Origin: Colletes latitarsis
Taxonomy: Eukaryota; Arthropoda; Insecta; Hymenoptera; Colletidae
Length of the DNA: 64,000 nucleotides
Assembly: GCF_051014445.1 (NCBI RefSeq)
Contig: NC_135137.1
Location: 32,179,501-32,243,500 of the forward strand
Direction: 5' to 3'
In this document: piece by piece, positions 48,840 through 61,049 of the stretch
Layout: each line of letters opens with the position of its first letter
How positions within the stretch are numbered: the first letter of the stretch is position 1
Program-made: the position numbers and the translations under genes
Notes under the pieces: model-generated
What the model was told of the DNA's origin: nothing
The model's database searches: none
What the model saw: the letters and a program-made list of their open reading frames with translations, nothing else

Positions 48840-49060
48840 ATACGAGCAGGGGTTCGCGTTACCGTCACAAAACACCGACGTAGCCCCGTATTTATGGGAC
48901 AACTTTAGACCTCTAATAACGCTCATGGTAATAGTATTTGCGGTCCACCTTACTCGAATAGCTTTTATGGGAATATCACCCTAATTACACCGGTGCGACA
49001 CGCGTACCACCGCTCTGTGGATTATGTTTTGGGCGGTTTCCAGAGGTGTCGTGTGACGTT
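48840..49060. promoter_or_regulatory. Candidate intronic enhancer with TTTATGGG sites
   Basis: GTATTTATGGGACAAC and GCTTTTATGGGAATATC give two TTTATGGG words, an Abd-B/Caudal-type core, and CCCTAATTACACCGG adds a homeodomain core. CpG-rich and frame-poor compared with its flanks. Function is inferred from site content only. Confidence 0.35.
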
Positions 49061-52000
49061 TGGCAAAAAAGACTAGGTTCGACGAAATTCGACACGCGAA
49101 CGAAGAATGCGTTCGGTCTCGTACGGCTCGAAACTGGCCAAAAGAGAAAAGCTGGTTCGCTTTAAAGCATCTGTCCGCGCCATATGCAGTCTCGTATTGC
49201 GAACCGTCCCTGTATCGAAAATTGTTTATTTCGAGATTCGACCCGCAAAATGGCCACGTCGGAGCATCCGATGCGTTTGTCGCGTTACCAGCGTTGAAAG
49301 GACTCGAATTTTAATTTCACAGCACTTCGTTTCGTATTGTCAATAAATTATAATATACAGGATGTTCGTCGTAACGATTGCCACGATTTTTTGCACATCT
49401 TAGATGATAAAAATTAGTGACAATAGAATGCAATATTAAAAATAGCCAAAACCAAGATCATCATTTTTCTAAATGGCACTAGAATTGGGCAAATTTGATT
49501 CACAAATATTGAATAATAATTTTCGATTCAGATATCGATTTAAAATATTCCTTAATGCGCAAATAAAATTTGCACAACTCTGACTGGCGCCATATAATTT
49601 GTTCTGTTCGATATTGTAAATGGCATCGAGGCAGATTCAATGCTATTAATGTAATATCACAAAATATCACAATTTTTAATAGTGTACTCTGTTGTCTAAC
49701 GAGTGATAATTTTTGTATTATCACATTTGGTATGTAAAACATCGTGGCGAACGTTACGATGAACACTTCACATAAATTATTAATATACCATGTACCTAGG
49801 AGCATTCAAATCCTTATTAATATTAGATATTAATGTTTCGTGCTACTAAGAAGAAATTAGATACTTACTATGCACATTATATATTTGAATATTAAAAAGC
49901 ACCATGGCACGTTCGATATTAATTTTAATTATAAATGATTGATGTAATGGTACCATTTGACGATAAATTGTAATTCATCGATCATAGAATTAGCGATGCA
50001 GCGTTGACTAATAATTTATTTTCGCTAGAAAATACTTGTCGATTAATTATTCGCGCGTGATATTACCGATAACGTGTGTTTTACATACAGATAGAATATT
50101 TTAATGTTACAAAATAAATTCCAACGCGAAAATACTAGATGAATTCAGGCTTACAGATTGAAACGGATGAATAGATATTTATAGATATGGGAATGGAAAG
50201 TTATAACAGAAACTCTGCTTTAAAATGCTTTGCCATCTTACGAGATTGCGATATCGATTATTTCAAGCAATACTACCCCTCGTACCCTATCTTGGCCTGC
50301 CCAAAGCACATTCTTCAAAGGAGGGTGGCCGATCGTGTCCTCAATGAAATCTTACACTGATGCGATCTCTCGGTTTATGAAATATCGAACAAATCCCTCA
50401 AATACTTCTCCAGTCTAGCTTCGCGATTTCTGCTCGCATTCTTGCGTAACGAAAACTCGCATAACCTACGAATCCAGTCGAATCTAACTGGAATAACTGC
50501 ACAACGCAACATTATAAATTTTATACCTATAAACTTCTCAAATATCTCGAGAAATCACGTGAAGAATTACAAAAAGCACATCATTTTTATAGAAACGTAT
50601 ATTTATGTACAATACAATTTTTGACTATTTTATTTCCTTTTTTATTAACACTTTTCTCCACTCAGTAATCCTCGTATAGAATCCTGGTACAATTCCTTTC
50701 GAGCCTGATAAAGTGTAGCAAAAATATTTTTAAAAAATATAATAAAATAGTTATACGACAAAGCTTTCCTTTAGTAATCAACGTAATAATAAAATAATCT
50801 TCACGAGATAATCTCGATAGTTTTTATGAAATTTTGTTTTCGATGGTATTCGATATTATTATTATACGGTGGTTTAATTCGTCGCAATTTTCGTTAGGGG
50901 AATCACGAAGCCTCAAAACAGGAGTTTGTGAACAGCCGTGCGATTCCCGAGGTTCGTCAAGACCCTCGAAGACAAAATAGTTAGACGCGAGACACGAAGT
51001 CTTGAGCTCCGTTCCCAAACTATACGCAGTAATGGCGTCTTGCATAGTTGATCATAGTTAGGAAACTTGGCGCTATGCGTCGACTCTTACCTCCCTTAGA
51101 GTTTTCGGTTCGGTGACTACGGTAACAATATCGAGAACGACAACGATGCAAGATACGTTTCAGCGGTTCAAAGGGGACAAATAATTTAGAAACGTTTCGG
51201 AACATTGGAGCTAGTAAATGATATTTCGTGCAAATCCTAACAGGCGTGTCTGTTAATCTCTTTCTGACAACAATGGAGCATACAAACTCGAAAATTTACA
51301 GTCGTATTCTATACTTCAGAATTTACCACACGGTTCTAATGCAGTGAAGGTTTGCTTGTCGATGTAATAAATTAATTACCACTGTCAATTTCAAACAAAC
51401 TACTTTCATTTGATATTTCGACTCATACATTTTGAATCTTGGGAGTAATTGTTAATATTATAATTACAAATATTAAAGATATTTGGTGAAATTTATAATT
51501 GAATACAAATAAATATTAAGTCTTTAAATTCTTACATCATTGAAATATAAAATTCTTACGTGTACCGATAAAAGGTATTTGTGGTCTAAATATACGATCA
51601 ACAATATTACCAAAATTACGATTTGAATCTACGAATATTTTCGCGAAGAAACTACGGGATTATCGTCATTGTCCCTCGAGTGCCAGGCTTTTTAACTCTT
51701 TCCCGCCGGAAAGTCGCGCAACAATGACGCAGATTTTGTGAATTTAAGATCCCTTAGCGGGACAGGCTGTCACAAATTGTACTCTCTCGAGCATAAATAT
51801 GGGATCGTGAAGGGACCCAGACGAGATGCTGTAATTCAGTAGAAAACGCGTGGGGTTGGATACGAGGAAGAACGAGGCTCCTCGTTTTCAAGGATAAAGC
51901 TATTGGAATCGGTCGATCCACTTGGCTGATTATTGGCATTGTCGTCTCTTTTTCAGAAGCGTATCATCGTTTCGTCTTATTTCTTCGCGAAGGTGCTTTA

Positions 52001-53339
52001 TACTGTTCGCGAAGTACGTAACTACGCACGATCTCGTGTATCGATACCGTTGATTGTAAACAACGATTTACATTGTCCTTGATTGGTACGACTAAACAAC
52101 GCGAGGTTACAGAAAACACTGTAATCGAGTTGGACTAAGCAATGGACAAAAGTTTTAGATACATTCGAACTATGAACGAATAAATGGTTAAAGAAATATT
52201 TAAATTCAGGATAAAATATTTCACCGTGAACGAACAACAATTTAATCAAATAGACGTTACGAATATATCGTTATTTATTACATTTTTATTTGTAAACCAG
52301 CCCACAATTCTGTGTATAAAGTATAATATGTACTTCGATTATTTGTTACTTCACCCTTGCCAGTGGACTCCGGGTCCATTTCGATTCGTAGAAACTGTTT
52401 AGAATGTTTACAGTTTATTTTGAAATTTTTACAAATTTTTCCATATCGATAATAAAACGTTTTCCTACGAAGCAACATTGTTGTTTAATTCGATCGAGCA
52501 TGATGCAACGTTAGTCGTCAGCTGCTAGGAAAACAACTAATCGTTTTCCTGCAAGATCTGTGATTATCGATTATACGCCGATCAAATATTACCTTGGCCA
52601 GATGGTCAAACAGATTCACGTGCACGGAGTAGTTTTTCCACTGCATTTTTCCGTCGTTTTGAAGCTTTTCGTATCACGTGGAACGAGCCAACTATAATAG
52701 CAATGCAGGGTGGAGAAACCGCTTACCCCTTTTACGTATCTCTAACACCGTCTTAAGGATTGCAATGCTTAGCATATTTCCGTCAAAGTGAACGTCTCTG
52801 GCATCCTCTCGGGGAATGCCAAAGGTCAGCCGAAAATTTAATAAGTAAATTACTTGAGGGAGGCCAGTGAACGAAGCTCCAAGAGGGTGTTTTATTTCCA
52901 TAGTATCAGATTCGATCAAAGTTTTAACTACGAAGCAAGCGTTGCATCGATACGTTCATGGCTGTCAGTTAAAAAAATTCTACGCTTATGATTATGAGAC
53001 TTACGCTTATCGTATGAGACTTTCAGTCGAAGTATTGTAAAAATGACCGTATTTCTATTAAGTATACGAACAGTTAAATTCTATCGTTTTCCTTGTTCAA
53101 TTTTTATAGTAATCACAAGAAAAAATTATGGAACCAATTTCTGGTAGAATGTATGGGAATTTAATATTTGGAAAATAAAATTCAGTGATGTGACTTTAAA
53201 ATTTGATGTATGGTACTGAAAAAGATTTACTTTAATTACCATAGACTAAAGTGCCTATTGTTACCAACATTCGCCATTTCATAGAAGAGTTTGCTGACCC
53301 CGTAGTTTCCTTTTCTTTTCAACAGAAAATATTCGAAGA
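49061..53339. other. Intron 2 interior, nothing identified
   Basis: Mostly AT-rich. Short frames (49500-49805 on -, 50230-50418 on +) have no domain. A TATACAGGATGTTCGTC word at 49357 resembles a TIR-element terminus but no partner end was found. Confidence 0.5.
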
Positions 53340-53868
53340 CTTCCACGCGAGCCGAGTTTTTTGTTACTTAAAAAGTGCTGCAAGGACCGAAACAGATAAT
53401 CAGTCAGGAGAATAAGATGGATGACCAATTACTTCCCAAATCGTGAAGTTTTTTTTAAGCCACAATTGCTGCATGTGGTCGAGCGTTGTCATGGTGAAAA
53501 GCAAACCCTGTTCTGTTAACGAGCGCAAACCTTTCATCCTTACGTACGTTACATAATTTGTCCAATTGTTGACAATAACTTTCAGAATTTATGGCTTCGC
53601 TTTCTTTTGAAAGTTCATAATAATCTGGATCTCTTTTGCGCCAGCTTTCTTTAGACACAGTTCAGGATTTGCCATCGTTTGTATCGAGATACACTTTTTC
53701 ATTGTATATCGATACCCATTCTTCGTTTCCAATAATCAATTTATCCCAAACAAATTCTGACATGTACTTACAAAGAAGACAATTCAATAAGTGTACATTG
53801 TCGATGGAAATTTTCAATTTATGATTCCTTGAAAATGAGTTACACGTTTCTCGATAAATCATGCTACT
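53340..53868 (-). pseudogene. Decayed mariner transposase
   Basis: On the - strand, 53862-53662 contains FVWDKLIIGNEEWVSIYNEK, matching the mariner ITGDEKW block but with N in place of the first catalytic Asp. The frame then stops. In another frame, 53658-53455 reads DPDYYEL, AINSESYCQQLDKL and FHHDNARPHAA, the block holding the second catalytic Asp. A third frame further on gives WEVIGHPSYSPD, with the third Asp, followed by stops. So at least two frame breaks and an altered active site are present. It lies antisense within TfAP-2 intron 2. No inverted ends were found. It cannot encode a working transposase. Confidence 0.88.
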
Positions 53869-54289
53869 TCATAGTCTAAACTGTGCACAATGAACCGGGG
53901 AAAACCTCAAGTCAATTAGTGGTTTTCCCTGTTTATCACGAGCAACAAGAATCACAAAAGACTGGGCTTTTAAGTTGTATTTTTTAACTGGGAATACTAG
54001 AATTTTAACTCTGTAGGATCGTGTCTCCAACAAATCACATAATTTGTTCCTGGTTCTGAACTTCGAAATAAAAGAGTCACGAAGATAAATTGGCTTTTCG
54101 TTCGTGTTTCACTGGAGGACTCGTCAATAAGCCTGACCCAGCAAATTCTGCCTCGAAACTTTGACAGACTCTGACTTTAGAGTATTTAAACCAATTTTTC
54201 AGCAACGTGCTAATAATCTTCTCAATGATCAATTTATCCTCATCAGTCAATTGGTGGGAAGTTTGTGAAATAGAAAGTCCTACCACTTT
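53869..54289 (-). pseudogene. Unidentified decayed reading frame upstream of mariner
   Basis: Two overlapping - strand frames abut. The first (54286-54077, about 70 codons) includes HQLTDEDKLIIEKIISTLLK and FKYSKVRVCQSFEAEFAGSG. The second runs from 54108 to 53869 (79 codons, no ATG), with YRVKILVFPVKKYNLKAQS and GKPLIDLRFSPVHCAQF. The composition is protein-like and there is one frameshift between them. Neither part matches the N-terminal helix-turn-helix of mariner transposases. I do not recognise the family. It may be a captured or retrocopied gene fragment. Short, so chance cannot be excluded. Confidence 0.4.
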
Positions 54290-54649
54290 TTAACAAGGGT
54301 TATTTGGTTAACTTTTAAAGTTTTAAACAACGATAATTTCATTTAAGAATGTTATAACAAATACACTATCGAACTGATAAATACGTCTATGCTTCATATT
54401 ATAATTTGAAGGAAATCTTTACATATGGAAAAATAGAGAGAAATAACAACGATTAAAAGATTTTTAAATTGATTAGAATACGTGTCTTCATGTGTTGATC
54501 TAAATTTTGGTATTTTAGTGTTCAGCATACAAAGGACCTATGCACTATTAAATTTTGATGACAAATATTTTACAGTATTCATACTGGAAATAGAATTATA
54601 TTTTTAAAATACGAAGTTATTGTTTTTTGCAATGTTTGGGGCCACCCTG
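54290..54649. other. Intron 2, AT-rich, nothing identified
   Basis: Low-complexity AT-rich sequence between the decayed frame and the next CpG-rich island. Confidence 0.5.
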
Positions 54650-55170
54650 CGATACTTTCGTAAGAAATCCGCGACGCTCTTGGGATCCGCCCACGCGTTA
54701 CAAGCAGAATATTTTCGGATCGCGTCTCTCGATTTTTGACGTCCGCAGAGACGCAAATATTTATTCAACCACGTAACGTATTCTCTGGGAAAAGTTGCAC
54801 AACCGATTGTGTCCGATTAACATTACAACACAAGGGTGACGGTTGCGCAAGAGGAAACAGGCGGCGGCCAGGACTCGTTATTGTCGATCTAGAGGACTCG
54901 CCGCGATATCCGACGCGGACTCCATAAGCCATTTATCAGTATCGATACGCCGGCAAAGCCTCGCGACGTGACTTTACTTCGGTGCACCGTTTAACGAGAG
55001 AAAGGCGATCACATTTCATCTCATTAGTCGACTGGCACGGTTACATCAATTTATAACTAACACGGCCCGTCGATGGATTCTAGTAGTCGACCACGCCGTT
55101 AATTAGCGCCGTTTCCATTTCTTTGGCCGCGTGAAAGTCGCGGCTCGAAACGGACGGGGTTACATATGAT
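54650..55170. promoter_or_regulatory. CpG-rich intronic island, candidate enhancer
   Basis: The island holds CATAAGCCATTTATCAGTAT, GCCGTTAATTAGCGCC and GTTTCCATTTC words in a GC-rich background, with few open frames. GATA-, Hox- and homeodomain-type cores are present. Conservation would be needed to support function. Confidence 0.35.
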
Positions 55171-57059
55171 CGGAGATGGGCAATATTTCATTCCAATAAT
55201 ACAAAACCAATAAGTTCGACGAGAGTTTGTTTAGTCATGAATAAACAGACGTTTGTATTTTATTCGTTGTTCGAAATCTGGATATCGACGGCCACTGGGG
55301 TGGCCATTGCTTAAAATTTAGATTTTTTAATGCGAGAACAATCGTTTATACCTGGGTACACGAAACAGACCCTGACTCTTAATTATGAAGTCCTGCCAGC
55401 TCAACGTTGAAATGATTATCCAAACGCAATTGAACATTTTTACAGCCGTTTCCTGTGATAAACAAAAAAAGGATCACGACGATTGACGCATTAAAACACA
55501 CTTATTCCTGTTTGTATTTTCTTTTTGCGAGGCAGAGATTGTCGGATCAGCGCAAAACGCGCGAGATGACGCGAATCCTAATAAGTAATATATAGTTCGT
55601 GCATAAAGAATAATATTGTTAGATACTTCAGACAAAGCAAGCCCCTTCAACTGTTACGAAATTTGAAAAGAATACATTTTAACCAAATTTGAAATCGTAC
55701 AAAAATATTCTTTTATATATTTCCTTCCAAGCAAGGCTACTGATTTCGAAATTAGTAGTACAAACATAACTAACCAGTGCACGAGAAGCAACGAAAATTC
55801 ACACTTCTATTGGAATAACTTTTATTTAGTACGGAGCAGATTTTCGAAACACTAAGAATTATTCTGTGCTTTGAAAATCAAAACGATCGAAGTTCCTTAA
55901 GTAATTAATTATTTGTAGTTCGACGACAGAATTTTCGTTTCACCCCTTTGCCAAATTCTCCCTTAGAGGTTTCCCGTTGCTCTGTCCAGGAATTGACGAG
56001 GCTCTATTCTAAAGCTTGATATTTTCGTGGTCTCGTTTGGCTCATAGAAACGAAGGTATCGCAGCAATCTAGAATACTCGTAACGGAGAAAACGATTACA
56101 ATAGAGCGAACAATCTGGCAAGGAAATCGGAGAAACGTGCGCCGAGATTTCTTCTCGATGCCCGGGAACTTCGTGGATCGCATAGGAAAGATATATGACA
56201 ATAATGGAAAGGGCTCGTAATATAACCGTATTTGTGGCACAACCGACTCGCGGTCTGGATAAAATCTCCAGTTTTTCTCCTTGGATGTGATTAAGATTCC
56301 AAACGTATGTCTACCTTGTGTTTCAATTCTTGGAAGACTGGCTCGCTTCTTTTTCTATCTACCTACGGTTTCTTACATAACGTTACGTACACACGCTTGT
56401 CTATAGATCCTGATCATAATCAAATCAATCATTAAAATACAACGTTTACGTTGAAAAATGATTAATGAGCAATTATGTCGATTCGACGACTGGGAATTCG
56501 TTTCGTTTTTAAACCTCGAATTTTATCGCGTTTATTGAAATCTACTAACTGTACAAGCATTGTCATCCATAGGCACTGTCAACAAAAATTTTAAGAAACT
56601 TGTTTAATTTATATCCGTGGGAAAACATTCATCAGTATCGTAGTTATACTATTTCTATTTTTTCTTTTTATACTAATAGATAATCTTCCAAGAGAATTTG
56701 TCAAAAATCAAATTAACTCTTTATAACCCTCTGTGTCATTGAAGTCATGCATACGTACCAAATATAGCGATAAAACAATAGCATGATATACAAACAATCT
56801 ATTTACAACTACTGTAGAATGTCTAGATTATAATTGAATCGAAGAAATAACGGATCAAAAATGGTTTAGAATAAATTCGCCCATCTCCAATTAAATATAT
56901 TCATCGATTTTGAATTTAAGTCGATGCATCCTGCTAGTAAGTTGATTATAATAATTCATACAACGATGATATAGCTGCTTACCGTACGGCGGCACTAAAT
57001 GCGATCCGCGCTGATAATAAAATATTTATGAACAATATACCAATCGTTTACAGCTTGGC
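55171..57059. other. Intron 2 interior, nothing identified
   Basis: AT-rich sequence with short random frames. I see no repeats in two copies and no element ends. Confidence 0.5.
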
Positions 57060-57570
57060 AGCGTATTAATGGCGGCCGCGCGTACGAATTATAAAATCAA
57101 TTTTGCCCCGACGCTGGTGAATGAACACTTCCCCGACGGTGTACGCGAAATGATTTACGTAATCGCCGGCGATACCGGATTTACCGAGTTTTTAATTGGT
57201 ATTAATTTTCTGGCGTTAACCTCGCGTCGGGTATCTGCGCATCGAAACCGAGCTAAAATCTTTATTTATACTCGGACCGAATTAACCCGATGTCAATGGA
57301 CGAATTTATGGTTAATTGCTGGAATCGTCTCCGAGCCCGTTGCGGTTTCCTACACGAAAACTGCACGCAAAACGCGATGTCGCAACGCGTTTTAAGGACT
57401 TTTACGAGTCCTCGAGGATCTAGCCTCGTGGCACGACAAAATCTTCCGTCTTTCTATCCGTTGCGCTGTTATTGCATTACGTGCCTCCGCGCGATTGTAT
57501 CAACAATTCGAGCTATCGTCGAGTCATCGAGTCATCGACGTCCACGTGAGAACTGGGTTTCCTCTTGACC
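57060..57570. promoter_or_regulatory. GC-rich intronic island, candidate enhancer
   Basis: The stretch beginning GTATTAATGGCGGCCGCGCG is GC-rich. It keeps a 108-codon + frame (57069-57395) overlapped by a 92-codon frame (57290-57568). Neither has a recognised domain. Motifs GAGTTTTTAATTGG and TTAATTTTCTGG are homeodomain-like. Regulatory use is a guess. Confidence 0.3.
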
Positions 57571-57968
57571 TCTTACTTTCGAACAATTTTCTATTCATTT
57601 TTACTTCGTTCGATTAAAATAAAAGACGCTTGGACATGGATTATATCAGAGACTTTATCAATTACACGAAAAAAAGATTTTGCAATTGAAAAAAGGATTA
57701 TTGGATAGTCTCGGTATCTCAGTGTTTTGATTTAAAGAATATGTTTTGAAATAGATAAGAAATATATAATCGTTTCTTTTTGAGGAATCAAACTCGAGTT
57801 TTATTCGTCGACTATGAATATTTTCCATCAGTTCCCGCTGAACAATTATTGTTTCCTTCGGCGTATAATGTACTCGTAGGTTCAAATTCTATCGATTGCC
57901 GTTATAAACAGGCTTGGAAGGCGCTACGAAGTCTCGATCGGCCTCCCTCGGCGATTAAAAAAATCCAT

Positions 57969-58032
57969 TACAGTAGAACTCCATTTATACTAACTAACGT
58001 CGTCACGGTACCTGGTTAACCGAACATGTTAC
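57969..58032 (+). repeat. Tigger/pogo-like terminus
   Basis: TACAGTAGAACTCCATTTAT followed by GGTACCTGGTTAACCGAAC resembles pogo/Tigger ends, where CAGTAGAACCTC is followed by TTATCCGAAC. It shares the first 20 bases with 47403 at about 80 percent by eye. Only a fragment. Confidence 0.35.
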
Positions 58033-59470
58033 CGAGTTCCTATTAAGTATACGAACAAATAAACAGTAGTAGAAAGGATAATCCTTAGCCTCTTATTATC
58101 CGCACCTTCTTGTCCAACGACCGGTTTCGATAAATGTTCTATCGTATCTGAATTTCATTCGTTTACAGTGAGACTCGTTGACAAATCATTGGAATATATT
58201 TTTATTTTTGATAGTTCAAGCTCTAATTCGCAAACATCACGATCCAATTCTAAAATCGAAAGAATGAATATTAACAGCAGAATTTTAAATAATTAAAAGT
58301 CGTTACGTTTCTTGATATTTAAACGAACGTAAGTATCGTTGAGAAGATCTCGTGATAGCTACCAATTATTGTTAACGTCAGAAATCCGTTACGCCTATAA
58401 TCGAGAAGATTTTTCCCCCTGGATTCGACAGCAACCTTCGACCACGGGCCCGACCTACGACCTTTATCTATTTACGAACGTATCACAGACTGCAAATTCA
58501 CGATGAAAAATTGACTCCTTGTTCGTATTGGATTAGATAAGTACAATCGAGAAGTTGAATTAAGTTCCTGGTGCATTACTATCACGTTGTAAATCCCTGT
58601 TAATAAGCAGTAAGACTCGGGATTTAAGAAACGCTAACTATAATATTTGCACGGAAAGTAGTGGTTTTCACGGGTCCACGGTTTAAACTTCGTGACTGGG
58701 AACGTGCTGAGTTACCGACAAACTAATTACACCCTGATCATTTCACATACGTAAATGTTTCCATTCGGTGGAAATCCTGCAAATGCTACACCGCGATGGA
58801 AAGGTTTCGCAAACGTAATTGAATAAAATGGGAATTGACGTGTATTTCCTCTGTTGCTGTTTATTAATGAGTTTTTTTTCACGTCGATCATTGAAATTCA
58901 TCGAAGTGTGCGAATTCTTACGTTTTTAACATATTTCTAACATTTATGAGAAACGCTAGAATAACGCTTACAGAGTTTGTATACATTTTATACATTAAAA
59001 CCTGATCCAACAAATGAATTGTACTTTCCTTGAACGAAATATCTTATCGTATTCGATATCTAAACGCTACTGATTTCTAATCAATTCTTCGAAAAAGATA
59101 CTTTGCAAATTGTTGAGTTATGGCCTCACATTATGAAAATGTATGCAAACTGGATTCATAAGAAGATTGGAACGAGGAGTCTGTCTTTGTTTAGCACCAA
59201 TGGAGTATCTTTACAATATTTAGTCAGACTTTTTTTTATATTATGAGTATTTGACTATTAAATTGTTGCCACAACCTGCAAATTTTTGTACGAAAGTATT
59301 TCTGTAGAAGTATATCTTTTTGCATCGTTTTAAACTCACCACTCGTGTGTTTCGAGGCAAGAATTTTCTTTTTTTTTTTTGAGGGATTGCTTTGAAAAAA
59401 GTTTGAAAATCACTGTTGGATGTTGAAAAATAGAGGAAAACTAACGATGTATTTTTTCTGTGAATTTCAG
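58033..59470. other. Intron 2 3' end, nothing identified
   Basis: AT-rich sequence running to a pyrimidine-rich tract (TTTTTTCTGTGAATTTCAG) before exon 3. Confidence 0.5.
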
Positions 59471-59665
59471 ACGAATATGCATGCGTCGTTTCCGTACGAC
59501 GGTGGGCGCAGTAGTGGCGGCGGTGGCGGCGGTGGTGGCGGCGGGGGCGGTGGCGGAAGGGGCGTCGAATATGGCGCCGTTCGCCGTCCCGACGCCCTCC
59601 TTCCACCCCCAGGCCTCGACCAGACCGACCTCGTTCTCCACAGCAGCCTCGTAGACGACCCCCAG
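59471..59665 (+). CDS. TfAP-2: TfAP-2 coding exon 3 (65 codons)
   Basis: Acceptor GAATTTCAG, donor CAG|GTGAGC, phase 0 at both ends. Begins TNMHASFPYDGGRSS, then 14 glycines (59516-59557) from a GGN run. It continues with GAVRRPDALLPPPGLDQTDL. The VRRPDALL...GLD part corresponds to VRRPDVLLHSAHHGLD of vertebrate AP-2beta, a good sign of correct assignment. It ends VLHSSLVDDPQ. In vertebrates this region belongs to the large exon 2, so an extra intron appears to be present here. The antisense 156-codon frame 59241-59711 is a shadow of the Gly run. Length of the Gly run may vary between alleles. Confidence 0.88.
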
Positions 59666-60785
59666 GTGAGCGACGATGTACGTAATCGCCAAGCATTTTC
59701 TCTATTACCATTCTACCGTTGCTTTAATCGAATCACGAAGGAAAATGCTATCCTGGCCCTTGAAAATTCCCAAGTATTGTCGATTGCTTCAGGTCATCCT
59801 ATAAGTAATCCAATTTCTCCGAAGACCTTGCAATAAATAAATGAAACCAGTAGTCCTATCTTTTAAACCGCAAATCGGTGATATTTTTCAATTAAAATAT
59901 TAATAATAACATTTTTTGCTCTTATGGGTGTGCAAAATGTAAGAAAGATTGTTTGGAATCTCAAGAAATAATGATAGTTTAGTCTTTGTTTCTTCAAAAG
60001 TATATCTAAATATTTTAATTAAATCTTATTAGACAGAGTCCATTTTTCGAGGTCAGTAAAAGAGAACAACATAGGTGATCACTTCTTTAAAAAGAAAAAA
60101 ATTATACCAACATCCCTAAATTAATCTGTTTATCGCATTACTTACAGGGTGACTTAGTGATTACTTTCTTTATAATATCTTTGTTTCTGTAAATTTCTAT
60201 TAAAAGCATTGCGAATGTTACGAAATTCTGATTCGATTCAAAGCCTGAGATTCCATTCGTTCATTACGTAAGTAATTGATTTTCTGCTCGCTGATATTTC
60301 ATTATTCTTTTTATAAATACTGACGGAACGTTCAGAATTATTCTCATGTACGGCACGTTGTTAAATGCTCGTGAATGACTGTAGTATCCGATACGCCGTT
60401 CTGAAAAATTAACGTGTGAACAACATTGTTCGAATGTTGAGAGGTCTCCGGCCTTCTATTAATTGAATAAGATAACGAAACGAGAATAGTAAGATATTCT
60501 TTGTGGTTACAAAGATCTCATTCTTCTCTGTGTATCCAAGCTCTCTAATTATCGGCAATTTAATTTCAATTTTAAATTAATTTTGTAGAAATTGCTACAC
60601 AAATATTTGAAAAGAACATTTCAATATATACTAATACAAAGAAAGTCAGATACTTTTTCGTACATCCATGTAATTTAATTTAAAAAAATACATATTTCTG
60701 CATTCCGTTCAGTAAAAAAATACGCGAGAGTCACGTTCCGAACCACTATAAATTTACAATAATATTCGATGTGTTCCACTTTCAG
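59666..60785 (+). other. TfAP-2 intron 3 (1.1 kb)
   Basis: Donor CAG|GTGAGC and acceptor CACTTTCAG|AAC. AT-rich throughout and without repeats or frames of note. Read-through from exon 3 would hit a stop at 59836. Confidence 0.85.
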
Positions 60786-60837
60786 AACACAAACGTGGAC
60801 GATGGAGGGTTCATGAACGACTTGCCTCTCCTCAAAA
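60786..60837 (+). CDS. TfAP-2: TfAP-2 coding exon 4 (52 bases)
   Basis: Encodes NTNVDDGGFMNDLPLLK plus one base. Acceptor CACTTTCAG and donor AAAA|GTAAGT are both strong. The small size and the acidic VDD...L.LLK pattern fit the short 52-bp exon 3 of vertebrate TFAP2A (VEDPGINIPDQTVIKK), which also ends in phase 1. The frame follows directly from exon 3. The next exon, which should begin the conserved NPNEVFCSVPGR region, is not visible before 64000. Confidence 0.83.
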
Positions 60838-61049
60838 GTAAGTCTTTCGTACCTCATTCCTTTCGCTGCTTAACAAAACAACGAATTATAATTTGGATTA
60901 CCATTTAAGCCATTCTTTGCAAAACGGTTTGAAATGCTCGTTCCACCTGCTTACCAGCGATTCATTATCGAAAGTGCCGTTTAAACTACGTGCTTTATCC
61001 GGCGCTTCGTCATCCGTACGAGCGTTCGTCTTGACTTTCTCGCGAGGAT

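Larger units (their letters stand above)
45536..59470 (+). other. TfAP-2 intron 2 (13.9 kb)
   Basis: Donor GTG|GTGAGT and acceptor GAATTTCAG|ACG. The intron carries a MITE end (46018), a CpG-rich island (46230-46990), the second copy of the 1.04-kb element (47452-48478), a possible enhancer (48840-49060), a mariner relic (53340-53868), a decayed frame (53869-54289) and further GC-rich islands (54650-55170, 57060-57570). The stretches 49060-53300 and 55180-57050 hold nothing I can name. Confidence 0.85.

Noticed and set aside
59241..59711. 156-codon - strand frame
   Set aside because: It is the antisense of exon 3 and its Gly run, with an Arg/His-rich translation typical of a shadow frame.
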